A stretch of DNA of 64,000 bases from an uncultured Acetatifactor sp. (GCA_947586055.1 CANPXL010000008.1:36354-100353); one strand, 5' to 3'. Numbered from the stretch's first letter, positions 1-8,585 are shown. Numbers and translations: made by a program. The notes: generated by a model from the sequence alone, not told the origin.

Positions 1-10
1 ACGAAATAAA

Positions 11-1291
11 ATGAAAAAGAAGATCTTTCATAACTGGGGACTGAAACTGGGATCTCTGGTGCTGGCTTTTTTTCTGTGGCTGCTGGTGATCCAGTTTGAC
101 GACCCGCCGGAAAACAAAACATTTCGGGGAATTCCCGTGACGCTGGTCAACACGGAGCTTCTGGAGCAGCAGAACAAGGTTTACGAGGTGCTGGGCAATA
201 CGGACAAGATTTCGGTCACCGTCCGCGCGCCGGGAAGCATTATCAAGGATCTTGACGCTTCCGATATTGCGGCTGTGGCCGATATCAGCAAGCTTACGGA
301 GATCAATACCATAGCCATTTCCCTGTCGGTACAGTCCGCGGATGACGTGGAATCGATCAAGAGCAACCCGGATGTGCTGCGGCTGAGCGTGGAGGACAGA
401 ACCACAAAACGGATCAATCTGCATTACAATATTGTGGGAGAGGTGGCGGAAGGCTATATCGTATCGAACGCCCAGCTTGATCTGAACCAGATTGAGATCA
501 CGGGCCCCAAATCGGCGGTTGACCGCGTCAGCGATGCCTGCGTGGAGATTGACGTGACGGGGGCCAGTACCAATCTGTCGGCCAATGTGGATGTACAGCT
601 TTACGACGGGGACGGCAAGCTGGTGGACCACAGCGGTATTACCAAGAATGTGAACTATGTGCGCATGACGGTGGAGGTACTGGCGACCAGGGAGGTGCCG
701 ATTGTTGTGAGCACGGTGGGAACGCCGGCGAACGGGTATCTGACAACGGGCGAGGTTCTGTGCGATCCCGATACGATTGTCATTGCGGGCACTTCTTCTG
801 TGCTTTCCGGCGTGAACCGCATCGTCATTCCGGCGGAAGAGGTGGACATCACCAACGCCGACGAGACCGTGGTTTCCAGCGTTAATATACGCGAACTGCT
901 TTCGGCTCTGAATGTAAAAGCGGCGGACAGCAGTTTTAACGGCATTGTGACGGTCACGGTTCCCATTGAGAAAAAGGCGGAGCGGACGCTGGAGATCGAT
1001 CCCGAGACGATCGCCGTTGTGAATGTGCCGGAAGGCGCTGAGGTTCATCTGGAGCAGGGGCAGACACCTTTCAGCCTGTCCGTGTCCGGACTGGAATCAG
1101 AAGTGTCGCAGGTAACGCCGGGAAGTCTGAATGCGCGGGTGGATCTGAAGGCATGGATGGAGGAACAGGAGCTGGAGGAACTGCCGGCCGGGGTCCATCG
1201 GGTGCCCGTGACGCTTGATCTGCCAGAGAATGTGGAGAAAAGGGAAGATGTTTCCGTTCTGATCATAGTGGAAAAGTTGGAGGATATGTGA
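11..1291 (+). CDS. cdaR: YbbR-domain membrane protein CdaR, regulator of c-di-AMP synthase
   Basis: The protein has a short cytoplasmic N-terminus, one membrane segment (about residues 11-28) and an extracellular part of about 390 residues made of roughly four YbbR-type beta repeats (about 38-115, 133-215, 220-320, 328-415). In Firmicutes CdaR binds the diadenylate cyclase CdaA at the membrane and modulates c-di-AMP production. glmM follows after three bases, which is the conserved cdaA-cdaR-glmM order; cdaA would lie just left of the window. Only ten bases are visible before the start, so neither the ribosome binding site nor the true start can be judged. The family call is firm. The regulatory role is from family knowledge. 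Confidence 0.88.
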   Translation: MKKKIFHNWGLKLGSLVLAFFLWLLVIQFDDPPENKTFRGIPVTLVNTELLEQQNKVYEVLGNTDKISVTVRAPGSIIKDLDASDIAAVADISKLTEINTIAISLSVQSADDVESIKSNPDVLRLSVEDRTTKRINLHYNIVGEVAEGYIVSNAQLDLNQIEITGPKSAVDRVSDACVEIDVTGASTNLSANVDVQLYDGDGKLVDHSGITKNVNYVRMTVEVLATREVPIVVSTVGTPANGYLTTGEVLCDPDTIVIAGTSSVLSGVNRIVIPAEEVDITNADETVVSSVNIRELLSALNVKAADSSFNGIVTVTVPIEKKAERTLEIDPETIAVVNVPEGAEVHLEQGQTPFSLSVSGLESEVSQVTPGSLNARVDLKAWMEEQELEELPAGVHRVPVTLDLPENVEKREDVSVLIIVEKLEDM

Positions 1292-1294
1292 GCA

Positions 1295-2644
1295 ATGGCC
1301 AGATTATTTGGGACCGACGGTATCAGGGGAATCGCCAATGAGGAACTGACCCCCCTCCTGGCGCTGCAGCTGGGGCAGGTGGGCGCTTATGTGCTGACAA
1401 AAGAAAAGAAACATAAGCCGACGATCATGGTCGGATGCGATACGAGAATTTCGGGAGATATGCTGGCGAACGCCCTGATGGCAGGGGCGTGCTCGGTGGG
1501 GGCAAACTGTATTTTCGTGGGAGTCATTCCCACGCCTGCGGTGGCCTATCTGACCCGGAAATATCGTGTGGATGCGGGAGTGGTAATCTCCGCTTCCCAT
1601 AATCCCGTAGAATTTAACGGGATAAAATTCTTCGACGGAAACGGCTACAAGCTGCCGGACGCCCTTGAAGATGAGATCGAAAGGCTGATCCGGGATGATC
1701 TGAAGGGAATAGAATTTCCCATCGGCCCCGGCGTGGGAAAGGTAAAGTACCGCACGGACGCCAGAGAAGAATATATCAATCACTCTGTCAGAGCGGTTCC
1801 CGTAGATCTGTCAGGGCTGAAGATTGTGGTGGACTGCGCCGAGGGCGCTTCCTATTATACCTCCGTGGAAGCGCTGAAGGAGCTTGGAGGCAGCGTGGTC
1901 GCCATCCATAATAATCCGGACGGTACCAACATTAATTCCAGCTGCGGTTCCACCCATATGGAAGAACTCAAGGCGCGGGTGGTATACGAAAAAGCCAACG
2001 TAGGCCTTGCTTTCGACGGTGACGCCGACAGACTGCTTGCCGTGGACGAGAACGGCAGCATTGTGAACGGCGACCAGATCATGGCTATCGTGGGCAATTA
2101 TATGAAAGGGCAGGGCAAACTGAAGAAGGACACCATCGTGGCCACCGTCATGAGCAACCTGGGCTTTTTCCTGATGGGGGAGAAGAACGGCATTACCATC
2201 GAGCAGACGAAGGTCGGCGACCGCTATGTGCTGGAACGGATGAAGGAGATCGGCGCAAGCCTTGGCGGCGAGCAGTCGGGGCATATTATCTTTCTGGATG
2301 AAAACACGACCGGGGACGGTCTGCTGAGCGCCCTGCATCTTCTGCAGGTGATGGTAGAGACGGGAAAGAGCCTGTCGGAACTGGCCGGCATTATGGAAGT
2401 GCTTCCGCAGGCGCTGGTAAACGCCAGGGTGGCAAACCACAAAAAGCACAACTACATGGAATATCCCGTCATCGTGGACGCCATCCGGAAGGTGGAAGCC
2501 AAATTTGAAGGGCAGGGGCGCGTGCTGATCAGACCCTCGGGAACAGAGCCGCTGGTCCGCGTGATGATCGAGGGAAAAGATCAGCAGGTGATTTGGGAGG
2601 AAGCGCAGAAGCTGGCAGATCTGATCCAGGATGTCATGTTTTAA
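1295..2644 (+). CDS. glmM: Phosphoglucosamine mutase GlmM
   Basis: GlmM converts glucosamine-6-phosphate to glucosamine-1-phosphate, the step before UDP-GlcNAc, and so feeds peptidoglycan and the polysaccharide genes in this window. All family signatures are present: the phosphoserine loop ISASHNP with Ser101, the metal-binding DGDADR at 241-246, the sugar-binding GEQSGH at 325-330 and the phosphate-binding RPSGTEP at 413-419. The length of 449 residues is normal. The N-terminus RLFGTDGIRG confirms the ATG at 1295, three bases after the cdaR stop, so the two are almost certainly cotranscribed. In other Firmicutes GlmM also interacts with and inhibits CdaA; that link is known from the family and cannot be seen here. 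Confidence 0.97.
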   Translation: MARLFGTDGIRGIANEELTPLLALQLGQVGAYVLTKEKKHKPTIMVGCDTRISGDMLANALMAGACSVGANCIFVGVIPTPAVAYLTRKYRVDAGVVISASHNPVEFNGIKFFDGNGYKLPDALEDEIERLIRDDLKGIEFPIGPGVGKVKYRTDAREEYINHSVRAVPVDLSGLKIVVDCAEGASYYTSVEALKELGGSVVAIHNNPDGTNINSSCGSTHMEELKARVVYEKANVGLAFDGDADRLLAVDENGSIVNGDQIMAIVGNYMKGQGKLKKDTIVATVMSNLGFFLMGEKNGITIEQTKVGDRYVLERMKEIGASLGGEQSGHIIFLDENTTGDGLLSALHLLQVMVETGKSLSELAGIMEVLPQALVNARVANHKKHNYMEYPVIVDAIRKVEAKFEGQGRVLIRPSGTEPLVRVMIEGKDQQVIWEEAQKLADLIQDVMF

Positions 2645-2651
2645 ATCGTGC

Positions 2652-2680
2652 TTGTTTTTCCTTTCCAATCATGTTACAGT
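2652..2680 (+). promoter_or_regulatory. Possible sigma-A promoter for the HPr gene
   Basis: TTGTTT at 2652-2657 and TACAGT at 2675-2680 are separated by 17 bases, just after the glmM stop. Both boxes are only partial matches. An overlapping TATAAG at 2680-2685 is an alternative -10. Confidence 0.35.
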
Positions 2681-2731
2681 ATAAGAGGTTCTTAAGAAGG
2701 CGGGTATCAAAGCGCAGAGAAAGGGATTTCC

Positions 2732-2995
2732 ATGGTTAGTCAGAAAGTTGTCATAAAGAATCCTACCGGTTTACACTTACGCCCGGCGGGCATCCTGTGC
2801 AAGGAAGCGATGCAGTTCAAATCGCTGATTACGTTTACCTTTCGGGATAATACGGCAAATGCCAAAAGCGTTCTGAGCGTGCTGGGCGCCTGCGTGAAGT
2901 GCGGAGACGAGATTGAGCTCGTCTGCGAGGGAGCGGACGAACAGGAGGCGCTGCAGGCGCTGGTTCAGGCGGTGGAAAGCGGGTTGGGAGAATAA
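2732..2995 (+). CDS. ptsH: HPr phosphocarrier protein
   Basis: An 87-residue HPr-fold protein. The active-site loop GLHLRPAG contains His15, which accepts phosphate from PEP via enzyme I, and AKSVLSVL contains Ser46, the target of HPr kinase in Firmicutes. Having both residues argues for a working PTS carrier and CcpA coregulator rather than Crh, which lacks His15. An AGAAAGGG ribosome binding site precedes the ATG. No ptsI follows; instead the gene ends 15 bases before the stop of the convergent lipoprotein gene. It could also be a second HPr paralogue of the genome, because the usual ptsHI pair is absent. Confidence 0.9.
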   Translation: MVSQKVVIKNPTGLHLRPAGILCKEAMQFKSLITFTFRDNTANAKSVLSVLGACVKCGDEIELVCEGADEQEALQALVQAVESGLGE

Positions 2996-3010
2996 ACGGT
3001 TCACCGGAAT

Positions 3011-4153
3011 TTACCGGAACGTAAAATTGGTATCTGCCAGTACCACGCAGATCATGGTCTTGCCGGTATTCAAAAGAATTTCGTTTCCGTAGTCGTCGTA
3101 AAATCGCGTTGCGCCATAGTCGCTTTTCTTTTCCCAGTTTACATGAATTCCTCTGCCGTTGGTAAAATACCAGCCGTCCATCGTGTTGTCGTGGCAGCCC
3201 AATGCCAGATAACCTTCGTCGTTCAGCTCATCGTAGACGATATTCTGAACCAGGATATTCTTGAAGGTGAGCTGCCTGCCCGTGGCCCCGTCGATGTGAG
3301 GGCCGTCCGTCCCGCCGGAAAGATACTGAGAGCGGTAGTAAAGCCCGTCGGACTCATTGTACTCAAAATAACATCTGGTCAGGGGATAGCAGCCTGACAT
3401 ATCAATATAGACGGCGTTCTTTGCGTCGTCCCCGTACTGGGTGAGCGTGTTCGGGGAGGAAGGGGATGCAAAGAGGAAATGATCTCCGTCGGTCAGCCCT
3501 CTGTCGGTAAGAGAATACCCCTTTTTGTTGATGACTTCGAGCAGCCCCTGGCCGGTGGCGTACAGATTGTGCGGCATCGGACGGCTGTCATCCCGCAGAA
3601 AGGCCGCCGCGTCGGCGCCTGTGTGGTCGTTGATGTTCTGCGTGGTGGGCTGGGCGATCAGGTCGTCAATAAAGTAGGGCCCGCCGCTGTGAACCAGAAA
3701 AGCGTCCCATTCAAAAGCCCAGTATGCATAATAAGTCCGGAGACTTCTGATATTTCCTATAATTTCCAGATCTTCCCAGTTTTCATAGACCGCCATCAGC
3801 CGTGAGATGCGCTTTTCCACACAGGCTTCATAGACGACGGAAGCCTCGGAAAGGTTATACTGGGGCACGGCGCCGATCTCGTTGGGAATGATCACGGCGA
3901 TGGGCCGGGTATTGGCGGTTTCCTCATCCACCCATTCGTTTGTGAGACGGCTGCGGACCATTCCCTCCCGGGGCGGCGCCTCGTCGGCGGAAATATCCGC
4001 GGAAGCGTCGGGGCCGTTCGGTTCCGGCACTGTTCCCACCGGGCTGTGCTCCGGACCGGCGTCCGTTCCGGATAATTCTGTTTTGCCGCTGCCGCCGCAG
4101 GCGCAAAGGAGAAGGGAAATGGCTACGGCAAGCCACATTCCGGTTTTTTTCAT
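3011..4153 (-). CDS. DUF3048 (YerB-like) lipoprotein
   Basis: A secreted lipoprotein of 380 residues. The N-terminus has a signal peptide ending in the lipobox LCAC, with Cys19 as the lipid-modified residue. A low-complexity linker rich in Gly, Pro, Ser and Asp follows (about 20-62), and then a DUF3048 domain from about residue 75 with typical stretches such as RPIAVIIPN and FLVHSGG. YerB of Bacillus belongs to this family; its biochemical function is not established. It is the only clear minus-strand gene in the window, convergent with HPr and divergent from the glycosyltransferase at 4355. An AGGAAACAGG ribosome binding site lies just upstream. Confidence 0.88.
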   Translation of the reverse strand: MKKTGMWLAVAISLLLCACGGSGKTELSGTDAGPEHSPVGTVPEPNGPDASADISADEAPPREGMVRSRLTNEWVDEETANTRPIAVIIPNEIGAVPQYNLSEASVVYEACVEKRISRLMAVYENWEDLEIIGNIRSLRTYYAYWAFEWDAFLVHSGGPYFIDDLIAQPTTQNINDHTGADAAAFLRDDSRPMPHNLYATGQGLLEVINKKGYSLTDRGLTDGDHFLFASPSSPNTLTQYGDDAKNAVYIDMSGCYPLTRCYFEYNESDGLYYRSQYLSGGTDGPHIDGATGRQLTFKNILVQNIVYDELNDEGYLALGCHDNTMDGWYFTNGRGIHVNWEKKSDYGATRFYDDYGNEILLNTGKTMICVVLADTNFTFR

Positions 4154-4202
4154 GATACCTGTTTCCTACCTACTTTCTGTCTGGCTCTTCCGTTCTTTGA
4201 AT

Positions 4203-4208
4203 ATTTTA
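4203..4208 (-). promoter_or_regulatory. Possible extended -10 for the DUF3048 lipoprotein gene
   Basis: Read on the minus strand this is TGCTAAAAT, an extended -10, about 50 bases upstream of the lipoprotein start. No convincing -35 was found, which an extended -10 can tolerate. Confidence 0.38.
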
Positions 4209-4283
4209 GCACGTTTTGTCTGATTCGTCATTAAATGAGCGGAAAATTAAGATTTTTTAATAAAGTGCCGGGGAATATTTTGC

Positions 4284-4312
4284 TTGCGGACCGCAGATCC
4301 GGATAGTATACT
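4284..4312 (+). promoter_or_regulatory. Sigma-A promoter for the GtrB-like glycosyltransferase
   Basis: TTGCGG at 4284-4289 and TATACT at 4307-4312 are 17 bases apart. The start codon follows 42 bases after the -10. It sits in the divergent gap between the lipoprotein and glycosyltransferase genes. Confidence 0.5.
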
Positions 4313-4354
4313 GAATGATATGGAAAAGCTGTACGGAAGGCGGAAGGAGAGAAG

Positions 4355-5284
4355 ATGAGTCTGTTTAGCGTGATCGTTCCCTGCTATAACGAGGAACAGA
4401 ATGTGGCTCCTTTTTATGAGGAACTGATAAGACATACCGGTTTTCTGGGCCAGAGGAACATGGATCTTGAAATTCTGTATGTGGATGACGGGTCCCGCGA
4501 CCGGACGGCGGAGGAAGTAAAAAAGCTGCGTGAGACGGACGACAGGGTTCATCTGCTGACCTTTTCCCGGAACTTCGGCAAGGAAGCGGCCATGTATGCG
4601 GGACTGGAACATTCCGCCGGCGACTATGTTGTGATCATGGATGCGGACCTTCAGGATCCGCCCGCCCTTCTGGAGGAAATGTTCGGATACATGGATCAGG
4701 GGTATGACTGCGTTGCCACAAGGCGGGTGACCAGAAAAGGGGAGCCCCCGATCAGAAGTATTTTTGCCAGAATGTTTTACCGGCTGATGCGGCATATCTC
4801 GCGGACGGAGATCATGGACGGAGCGAGGGACTACCGCCTGATGACCAGACAGGTGGCGGACGCCATTCTGTCCATGGAAGAGTATAACCGCTTTTCCAAA
4901 GGGATCTTCGGCTGGGTGGGATTTCGGACAAAGTGGCTGGAATTTGAGAACGTGGAGCGGCTTCGGGGGGAGACAAAGTGGAGCTTCTGGAAGCTGTTTC
5001 TTTATTCCCTGGACGGGATCACGGCTTTTTCCACGGCGCCGCTTATGCTGGCCTCGGTGGTCGGCGTCCTGTTCTGCGGGATCGCTTTTCTGATGATCCT
5101 GTTCATCATTGTGCGGAAGCTGATTTTTGGTGATCCGGTTTCGGGCTGGCCCTCTTTGGTATGCATTATCCTGATGACCAGCGGTGTGCAGTTTTTCTGC
5201 ACGGGGATCCTGGGCCAGTATCTGGCAAAGACTTATATGGAGGTCAAAAGAAGGCCGGTCTATATCCTGAAGGAAAAGCTTTGA
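4355..5284 (+). CDS. Membrane-anchored GT2 glycosyltransferase, GtrB/DPM1-like
   Basis: Family GT2, dolichol-phosphate-mannose synthase/GtrB branch: such enzymes move a sugar from a nucleotide donor to undecaprenyl phosphate on the cytoplasmic face. The N-terminal GT-A domain begins FSVIVPCYNEEQN; the donor and metal site is DAD at residues 96-98, followed by LQDPP, which is typical of this branch. Two C-terminal membrane segments lie at about 228-255 and 268-290. The length of 309 residues fits. A GGCGGAAGGAGAGAAG ribosome binding site sets the ATG. It could supply a lipid-linked sugar to a GT-C enzyme such as those at 16587 or 43454; that partnership is inference. Confidence 0.88.
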   Translation: MSLFSVIVPCYNEEQNVAPFYEELIRHTGFLGQRNMDLEILYVDDGSRDRTAEEVKKLRETDDRVHLLTFSRNFGKEAAMYAGLEHSAGDYVVIMDADLQDPPALLEEMFGYMDQGYDCVATRRVTRKGEPPIRSIFARMFYRLMRHISRTEIMDGARDYRLMTRQVADAILSMEEYNRFSKGIFGWVGFRTKWLEFENVERLRGETKWSFWKLFLYSLDGITAFSTAPLMLASVVGVLFCGIAFLMILFIIVRKLIFGDPVSGWPSLVCIILMTSGVQFFCTGILGQYLAKTYMEVKRRPVYILKEKL

Positions 5285-5341
5285 GCATCCGCTGTCCCGG
5301 ACTGAACGGTTATATTTCAAAAAACATAACGGCAGGAATAC

Positions 5342-5370
5342 TTTTCATAGAAGCAAAAATCTGGTAAAAT
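5342..5370 (+). promoter_or_regulatory. Possible promoter for the Spo0A-domain gene
   Basis: TTTTCA at 5342-5347 and TAAAAT at 5365-5370 with a 17-base spacer. The predicted leader to the GTG start is about 50 bases. Confidence 0.4.
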
Positions 5371-5425
5371 AAGGGTATTCACAAAAGATAAGGGCTGTCA
5401 GTCGAACAAGGAAGGGGACTTTTAA

Positions 5426-5803
5426 GTGGATCTGAATATTGTAAAGGATTGCGATTTGGAGAGGTATATTACTGATATTATGCTGGATATTGGGGTTCCG
5501 GCGCATTTAAAAGGGTATCATTATCTCCGAGACGCTATTTTGCTGTCAGGGAGGGATATGGAGGTGGCAAGCAGTGTGACAAAGCTTCTTTATCCCACCA
5601 TTGCAAGACATTTTCGGACGACAGGTCCGAAGGTGGAACGCGCGATCAGAAATGCGATCGAGGTTTCCTGGAACAGAGGGAATGCGGAAACATTTGAAAA
5701 AGTGTTCGGTTATTCCATGCTGTCCGGGAGAACAAGACCTACGAACAGCGAGTATATCGCGCGGATAGCAGATAAGGTCCGGCTCGATATTAAAGCAATG
5801 TGA
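5426..5803 (+). CDS. Free-standing Spo0A C-terminal (DNA-binding) domain protein
   Basis: A 125-residue protein that aligns along nearly its whole length with the effector domain of Spo0A. Recognisable blocks are PAHLKGYHYLRDAI, SVTKLLYPTIA, VERAIRNAIEVSW, RGNAETFEKVFGY and PTNSEYIARIADK. The recognition helix region is well kept. The N-terminal receiver domain (about 120 residues) with its phosphorylated Asp is missing altogether, and nothing upstream resembles a remnant, so this is a short form and not a frameshift. The start is GTG at 5426 behind AGGAAGGGG. Full Spo0A is silenced by its unphosphorylated receiver, so a receiver-less form could bind 0A-type boxes constitutively; that is inference. 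It sits directly before the first polysaccharide gene set. Confidence 0.85.
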   Translation: MDLNIVKDCDLERYITDIMLDIGVPAHLKGYHYLRDAILLSGRDMEVASSVTKLLYPTIARHFRTTGPKVERAIRNAIEVSWNRGNAETFEKVFGYSMLSGRTRPTNSEYIARIADKVRLDIKAM

Positions 5804-5850
5804 CAGGCAGTGTAACAAAAGTTGGAAGGCCCTTTTTGCGTGAATGAACG

Positions 5851-5878
5851 GCAGCCGGCGGAGAATTCCTCCGGCTGC
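5851..5878. other. GC-rich hairpin between the Spo0A-domain gene and the next gene
   Basis: GCAGCCGG at 5851-5858 pairs perfectly with CCGGCTGC at 5871-5878, and an inner GGA/TCC pair surrounds a four-base loop. There is no T-run on the + strand, so it is not a standard rho-independent terminator. It may be an attenuating or processing structure. Confidence 0.4.
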
Positions 5879-5926
5879 TGCCGTACAGACGGCGCCGAAG
5901 GCGGCGGGGCGGAAAGATGGAAGAAT

Positions 5927-6907
5927 ATGTTGACAGGTATGATTTTGTGTATGCTGGCGGTGTCGTGGGTGACGGGAAGGGGAATCCTGCGGATCCTGTA
6001 TGGAGAGAAGCGGGAAGCGTTCTGCCAGGCTGATTTTTTTCTGACAGGCTGGGTGGCGCTGATCGGTATGGCGCAGGCGTCGCATCTGCTGGCGGTTTTC
6101 GGCCGCCTGTCCCTGCAGGCGTGCACTTTTCTGCTGGGCGGAGCCGTGATCTGCCTGACGTTGGCCATGGGGGCGGTGTCGTTTTTTGCCGGACGCCGCG
6201 GGGAAGGGGCGCCCGGGGAAGCGGCGCCCGAAAGGGCATGGAAGAAGCGGCTGCTTCCCGTTTTGCTCCCCGCGCTTGTGTTTCTTACGCAGGCGGTGTT
6301 TCTACTGACCCAGAGCGGCGCCTGTCTGACGGGAGACATGACGCTGGAGACGGTGACAAGCTTTTTGGATACCGACGGGATCTATCAGGTCAATCCCCTG
6401 ACCGGTGCGCCGTACGAAAGCGGTATCCCCTTCCGGTTGAAGATTCTCTGTCTCCCCACGTTTTACAGCGTTCTGTGCCGCGTCTTTTCCGCGCCGCCAC
6501 AGACGACGGTATGGCAGGCGGTCCCCTGTGTGACGCTGGTCTTAAGCTACGGCGCGTTTTTCTGCGTGGGGAAGGCGCTGTTTCCGGAATCCCGGAAGCG
6601 GCAGGCCTGTTTTCTCACGGTGGCGGCGCTTCTTCTCTGGGCGGGCAGTTATGCGCCGGGGATGGACGGGTTTGGGTTGCTTTACCAGGGCTGGCGGGGG
6701 GAGACCATCCGGAACGCAGTCCTGCTTCCCTATCTGCTCTCTCTGTGTCTGAGGGGGAAATGGAAATCCGTGCTCCTTTGTATCGCGGCGGAAGCCTGTG
6801 TGGTCTGGACCCTGTACGGAGCGGGAGCGTGCCTTTTTGTGGCGGCGGGCCTGGCCGTTTCCCGGCAGGTATGGGACAGGCGGAAAAAACAGACGGAAAA
6901 GGAGTGA
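5927..6907 (+). CDS. Multi-pass membrane protein of unknown function
   Basis: About 326 residues with some seven to eight hydrophobic segments, starting MLTGMILCMLAV. I chose the ATG at 5927, behind a purine-rich GGAAAGATGGAAG stretch. The frame stays open back to a TTG at 5822, but those 35 codons are hydrophilic and lie over the hairpin at 5851. I do not recognise the family. The next gene, three bases downstream, is also a membrane protein, and the pair may act together or represent the two parts of one larger polysaccharide-cluster membrane protein. Very GC-rich, like its neighbours to 19.9 kb. The position before a GT2 gene suggests a role in surface polysaccharide assembly, which is inference from context only. 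Confidence 0.6.
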   Translation: MLTGMILCMLAVSWVTGRGILRILYGEKREAFCQADFFLTGWVALIGMAQASHLLAVFGRLSLQACTFLLGGAVICLTLAMGAVSFFAGRRGEGAPGEAAPERAWKKRLLPVLLPALVFLTQAVFLLTQSGACLTGDMTLETVTSFLDTDGIYQVNPLTGAPYESGIPFRLKILCLPTFYSVLCRVFSAPPQTTVWQAVPCVTLVLSYGAFFCVGKALFPESRKRQACFLTVAALLLWAGSYAPGMDGFGLLYQGWRGETIRNAVLLPYLLSLCLRGKWKSVLLCIAAEACVVWTLYGAGACLFVAAGLAVSRQVWDRRKKQTEKE

Positions 6908-6910
6908 AAA

Positions 6911-7759
6911 ATGGCGGAACAATTCAGAAATGCATGGCAGCTTGGCTGGCTGAGATTCACAGGAAACGGGAAACTGCCCGCACTGCTGCTGGCGGCGCTT
7001 CTGTTTCTCTGGCTGAGCGGCAGCTGGAAGCGGCACCGGGCGTTCTTTTGCTATGCCGCCGTCTCCACATTCCTGTGCATGGTGCCCGTGACCGCCGTTA
7101 TCCTGATGCGGTATCAGACCAGATTTTACGATTATGAGTGGATCTGGAGCATGGTTCCCATGACCGCCGCGGCCGCCTGGGGAGCGACGGAGTTTCTGGC
7201 TCCCCGGCACAACGCGCTTTCATCGTCCCGGACAGGAAAGAACCTGCCGGTCCTTCTTCTGCTGATGGCAGTGCTTGCGCTGTGCGGCGGCCCCTGGCGC
7301 AGCGGCGTCGATGCGAAGGCGCAGCGGGAGAGACGAGATCAGGCTGAAAAAGCGCTGTCTCTTGTGACGGAGAGCGGAGATGAAGAGATCTGCCTGTGGG
7401 CGCCGAAGGAGATCCTGGAGTCCGCCAGAAGACAGTCCGGTTCCCCGCGCCTGCTCTATGGCAGGAATCTGTGGGAGGAAGCGTTAAACGCGTATTCGTA
7501 TGATACCTGTTCCGAGGAGATCCGGGAACTGTATCTGTGGATGGAAAATGTACAGCGGGAGGGAACGGCGCAGGTGGACGACGGCGAAGGGGGAGAGCGG
7601 CTGATCGCCGGGGAAGACTGCCTGAGGACGGCGCTGGGCGCCGGGGCAAACCGTATTCTGCTGCCGGAGAGGATCGACGGGGAGACGGTGGAAGCATTGG
7701 CGCAGCCCCTGCATCTTACCGTGTCCCGGGCGGGCGGATACTATCTTTTGACAAAGTGA
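6911..7759 (+). CDS. Membrane protein with a soluble C-terminal domain, unknown
   Basis: About 282 residues. Hydrophobic segments lie at about 22-40, 45-65, 80-95 and 110-125; residues from about 130 to the end are hydrophilic and look like one soluble alpha/beta domain, probably outside the membrane. The gene follows the previous membrane protein by three bases and precedes a GT2 gene by nine, so it belongs to the same operon. No catalytic motif was recognised. The layout (a few membrane helices, then a globular tail) resembles the C-terminal half of GT-C-like or DUF-type polysaccharide membrane proteins, so the two adjacent genes might be a split version of such a protein; this is a guess. 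Confidence 0.55.
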   Translation: MAEQFRNAWQLGWLRFTGNGKLPALLLAALLFLWLSGSWKRHRAFFCYAAVSTFLCMVPVTAVILMRYQTRFYDYEWIWSMVPMTAAAAWGATEFLAPRHNALSSSRTGKNLPVLLLLMAVLALCGGPWRSGVDAKAQRERRDQAEKALSLVTESGDEEICLWAPKEILESARRQSGSPRLLYGRNLWEEALNAYSYDTCSEEIRELYLWMENVQREGTAQVDDGEGGERLIAGEDCLRTALGAGANRILLPERIDGETVEALAQPLHLTVSRAGGYYLLTK

Positions 7760-7768
7760 GGAACGAGG

Positions 7769-8527
7769 ATGGAGGATCTGGTCAGTGTCATTACACCGGT
7801 TTACAATGTGGAAAGGCTGATCGCGGAGACGATGGACAGCGTGCTGGCCCAGACGGATCCGAACTGGGAGCTTCTCCTTGTGGAGGACTGCAGCACGGAC
7901 AACAGCGTCTCGGTGATCTCGGCGTATCTGGAGGAAAAGAAGGACCCGCGGCTTCGACTGATCCGTCAGCCTTCCAATCAGGGAGCAGCCAGAGCCAGAA
8001 ACAGAGGACTTCGGGAAGCGCGCGGCAGATATATCGCTTATCTGGACGCGGACGATCTGTGGATGCCGGAGAAGCTGGAAAGACAGCTGCGGCTGATGAA
8101 GGAAAAACAGGCGGCTTTTTCCTTTACGGGATATGAGTTCGCCGACGCCGACGGCAGGGGGCTGGGGAAAGTGGTGCGGGTGCCGGAGACGCTGTCCTAC
8201 CGTCAAGCGCTGAGCAATACCACCATTTTTACGACCACCGTGATGTTCGACACGGACAAGATCCCCAAAAGCAAACTGGAAATGCCGGAGATCAAGAGCG
8301 AAGACACCGCGCTGTGGTGGCGGGTGCTGCGGTGGGGTTATACCGCGTATGGACTGGATGAGAATCTCGCCAGGTACCGCCGGCCCGGCCGGTCGCTGTC
8401 GTCCAACAAGCTGGAAGCCATCCGGCGGATCTGGAATCTGTATCGGAGAGAAGAGGGCCTTGGAATCGCGGCCAGCGCGCGGTATTTCTGCTTCTGGGCG
8501 ATCCGCGCCGTCGCAAGAAGGATCTGA
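7769..8527 (+). CDS. GT2 family glycosyltransferase
   Basis: A 252-residue GT-A fold transferase of the WcaA/EpsE type. It starts VSVITPVYNVERLI; the nucleotide-binding acidic residues include VEDCSTDNS near residue 37, and the metal-binding motif is DADD at 93-96. The C-terminal half carries the acceptor-side stretch with EDTALWWR. No membrane segment is evident. A TGAGGAACGAGG ribosome binding site overlaps the end of the previous gene. Donor and acceptor cannot be told from sequence. It closes the first transcription block; a 10-base-pair inverted repeat follows its stop. Confidence 0.85.
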   Translation: MEDLVSVITPVYNVERLIAETMDSVLAQTDPNWELLLVEDCSTDNSVSVISAYLEEKKDPRLRLIRQPSNQGAARARNRGLREARGRYIAYLDADDLWMPEKLERQLRLMKEKQAAFSFTGYEFADADGRGLGKVVRVPETLSYRQALSNTTIFTTTVMFDTDKIPKSKLEMPEIKSEDTALWWRVLRWGYTAYGLDENLARYRRPGRSLSSNKLEAIRRIWNLYRREEGLGIAASARYFCFWAIRAVARRI

Positions 8528-8528
8528 T

Positions 8529-8585
8529 CCCTGCCCCGCAGGAGAACCCTGTACGGGGTAGAGTTTGCGTTCGCTCGGGGCAGGG
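8529..8585 (+). terminator. Long-stem hairpin after the GT2 gene, possible terminator
   Basis: CCCTGCCCCG at 8529-8538 is perfectly complementary to CGGGGCAGGG at 8576-8585. The 37-base loop holds a smaller CCCTGTACGGGG-like hairpin. TTTGATT follows, a poor T-run. It begins right at the gene's stop codon and a new promoter comes after it, which supports a transcript end. Confidence 0.45.

Noticed and set aside
5400..5406. AGTCGAA as a Spo0A box in the leader of the Spo0A-domain gene
   Set aside because: Only six of seven bases fit and it lies downstream of the predicted transcription start; too weak to call autoregulation.
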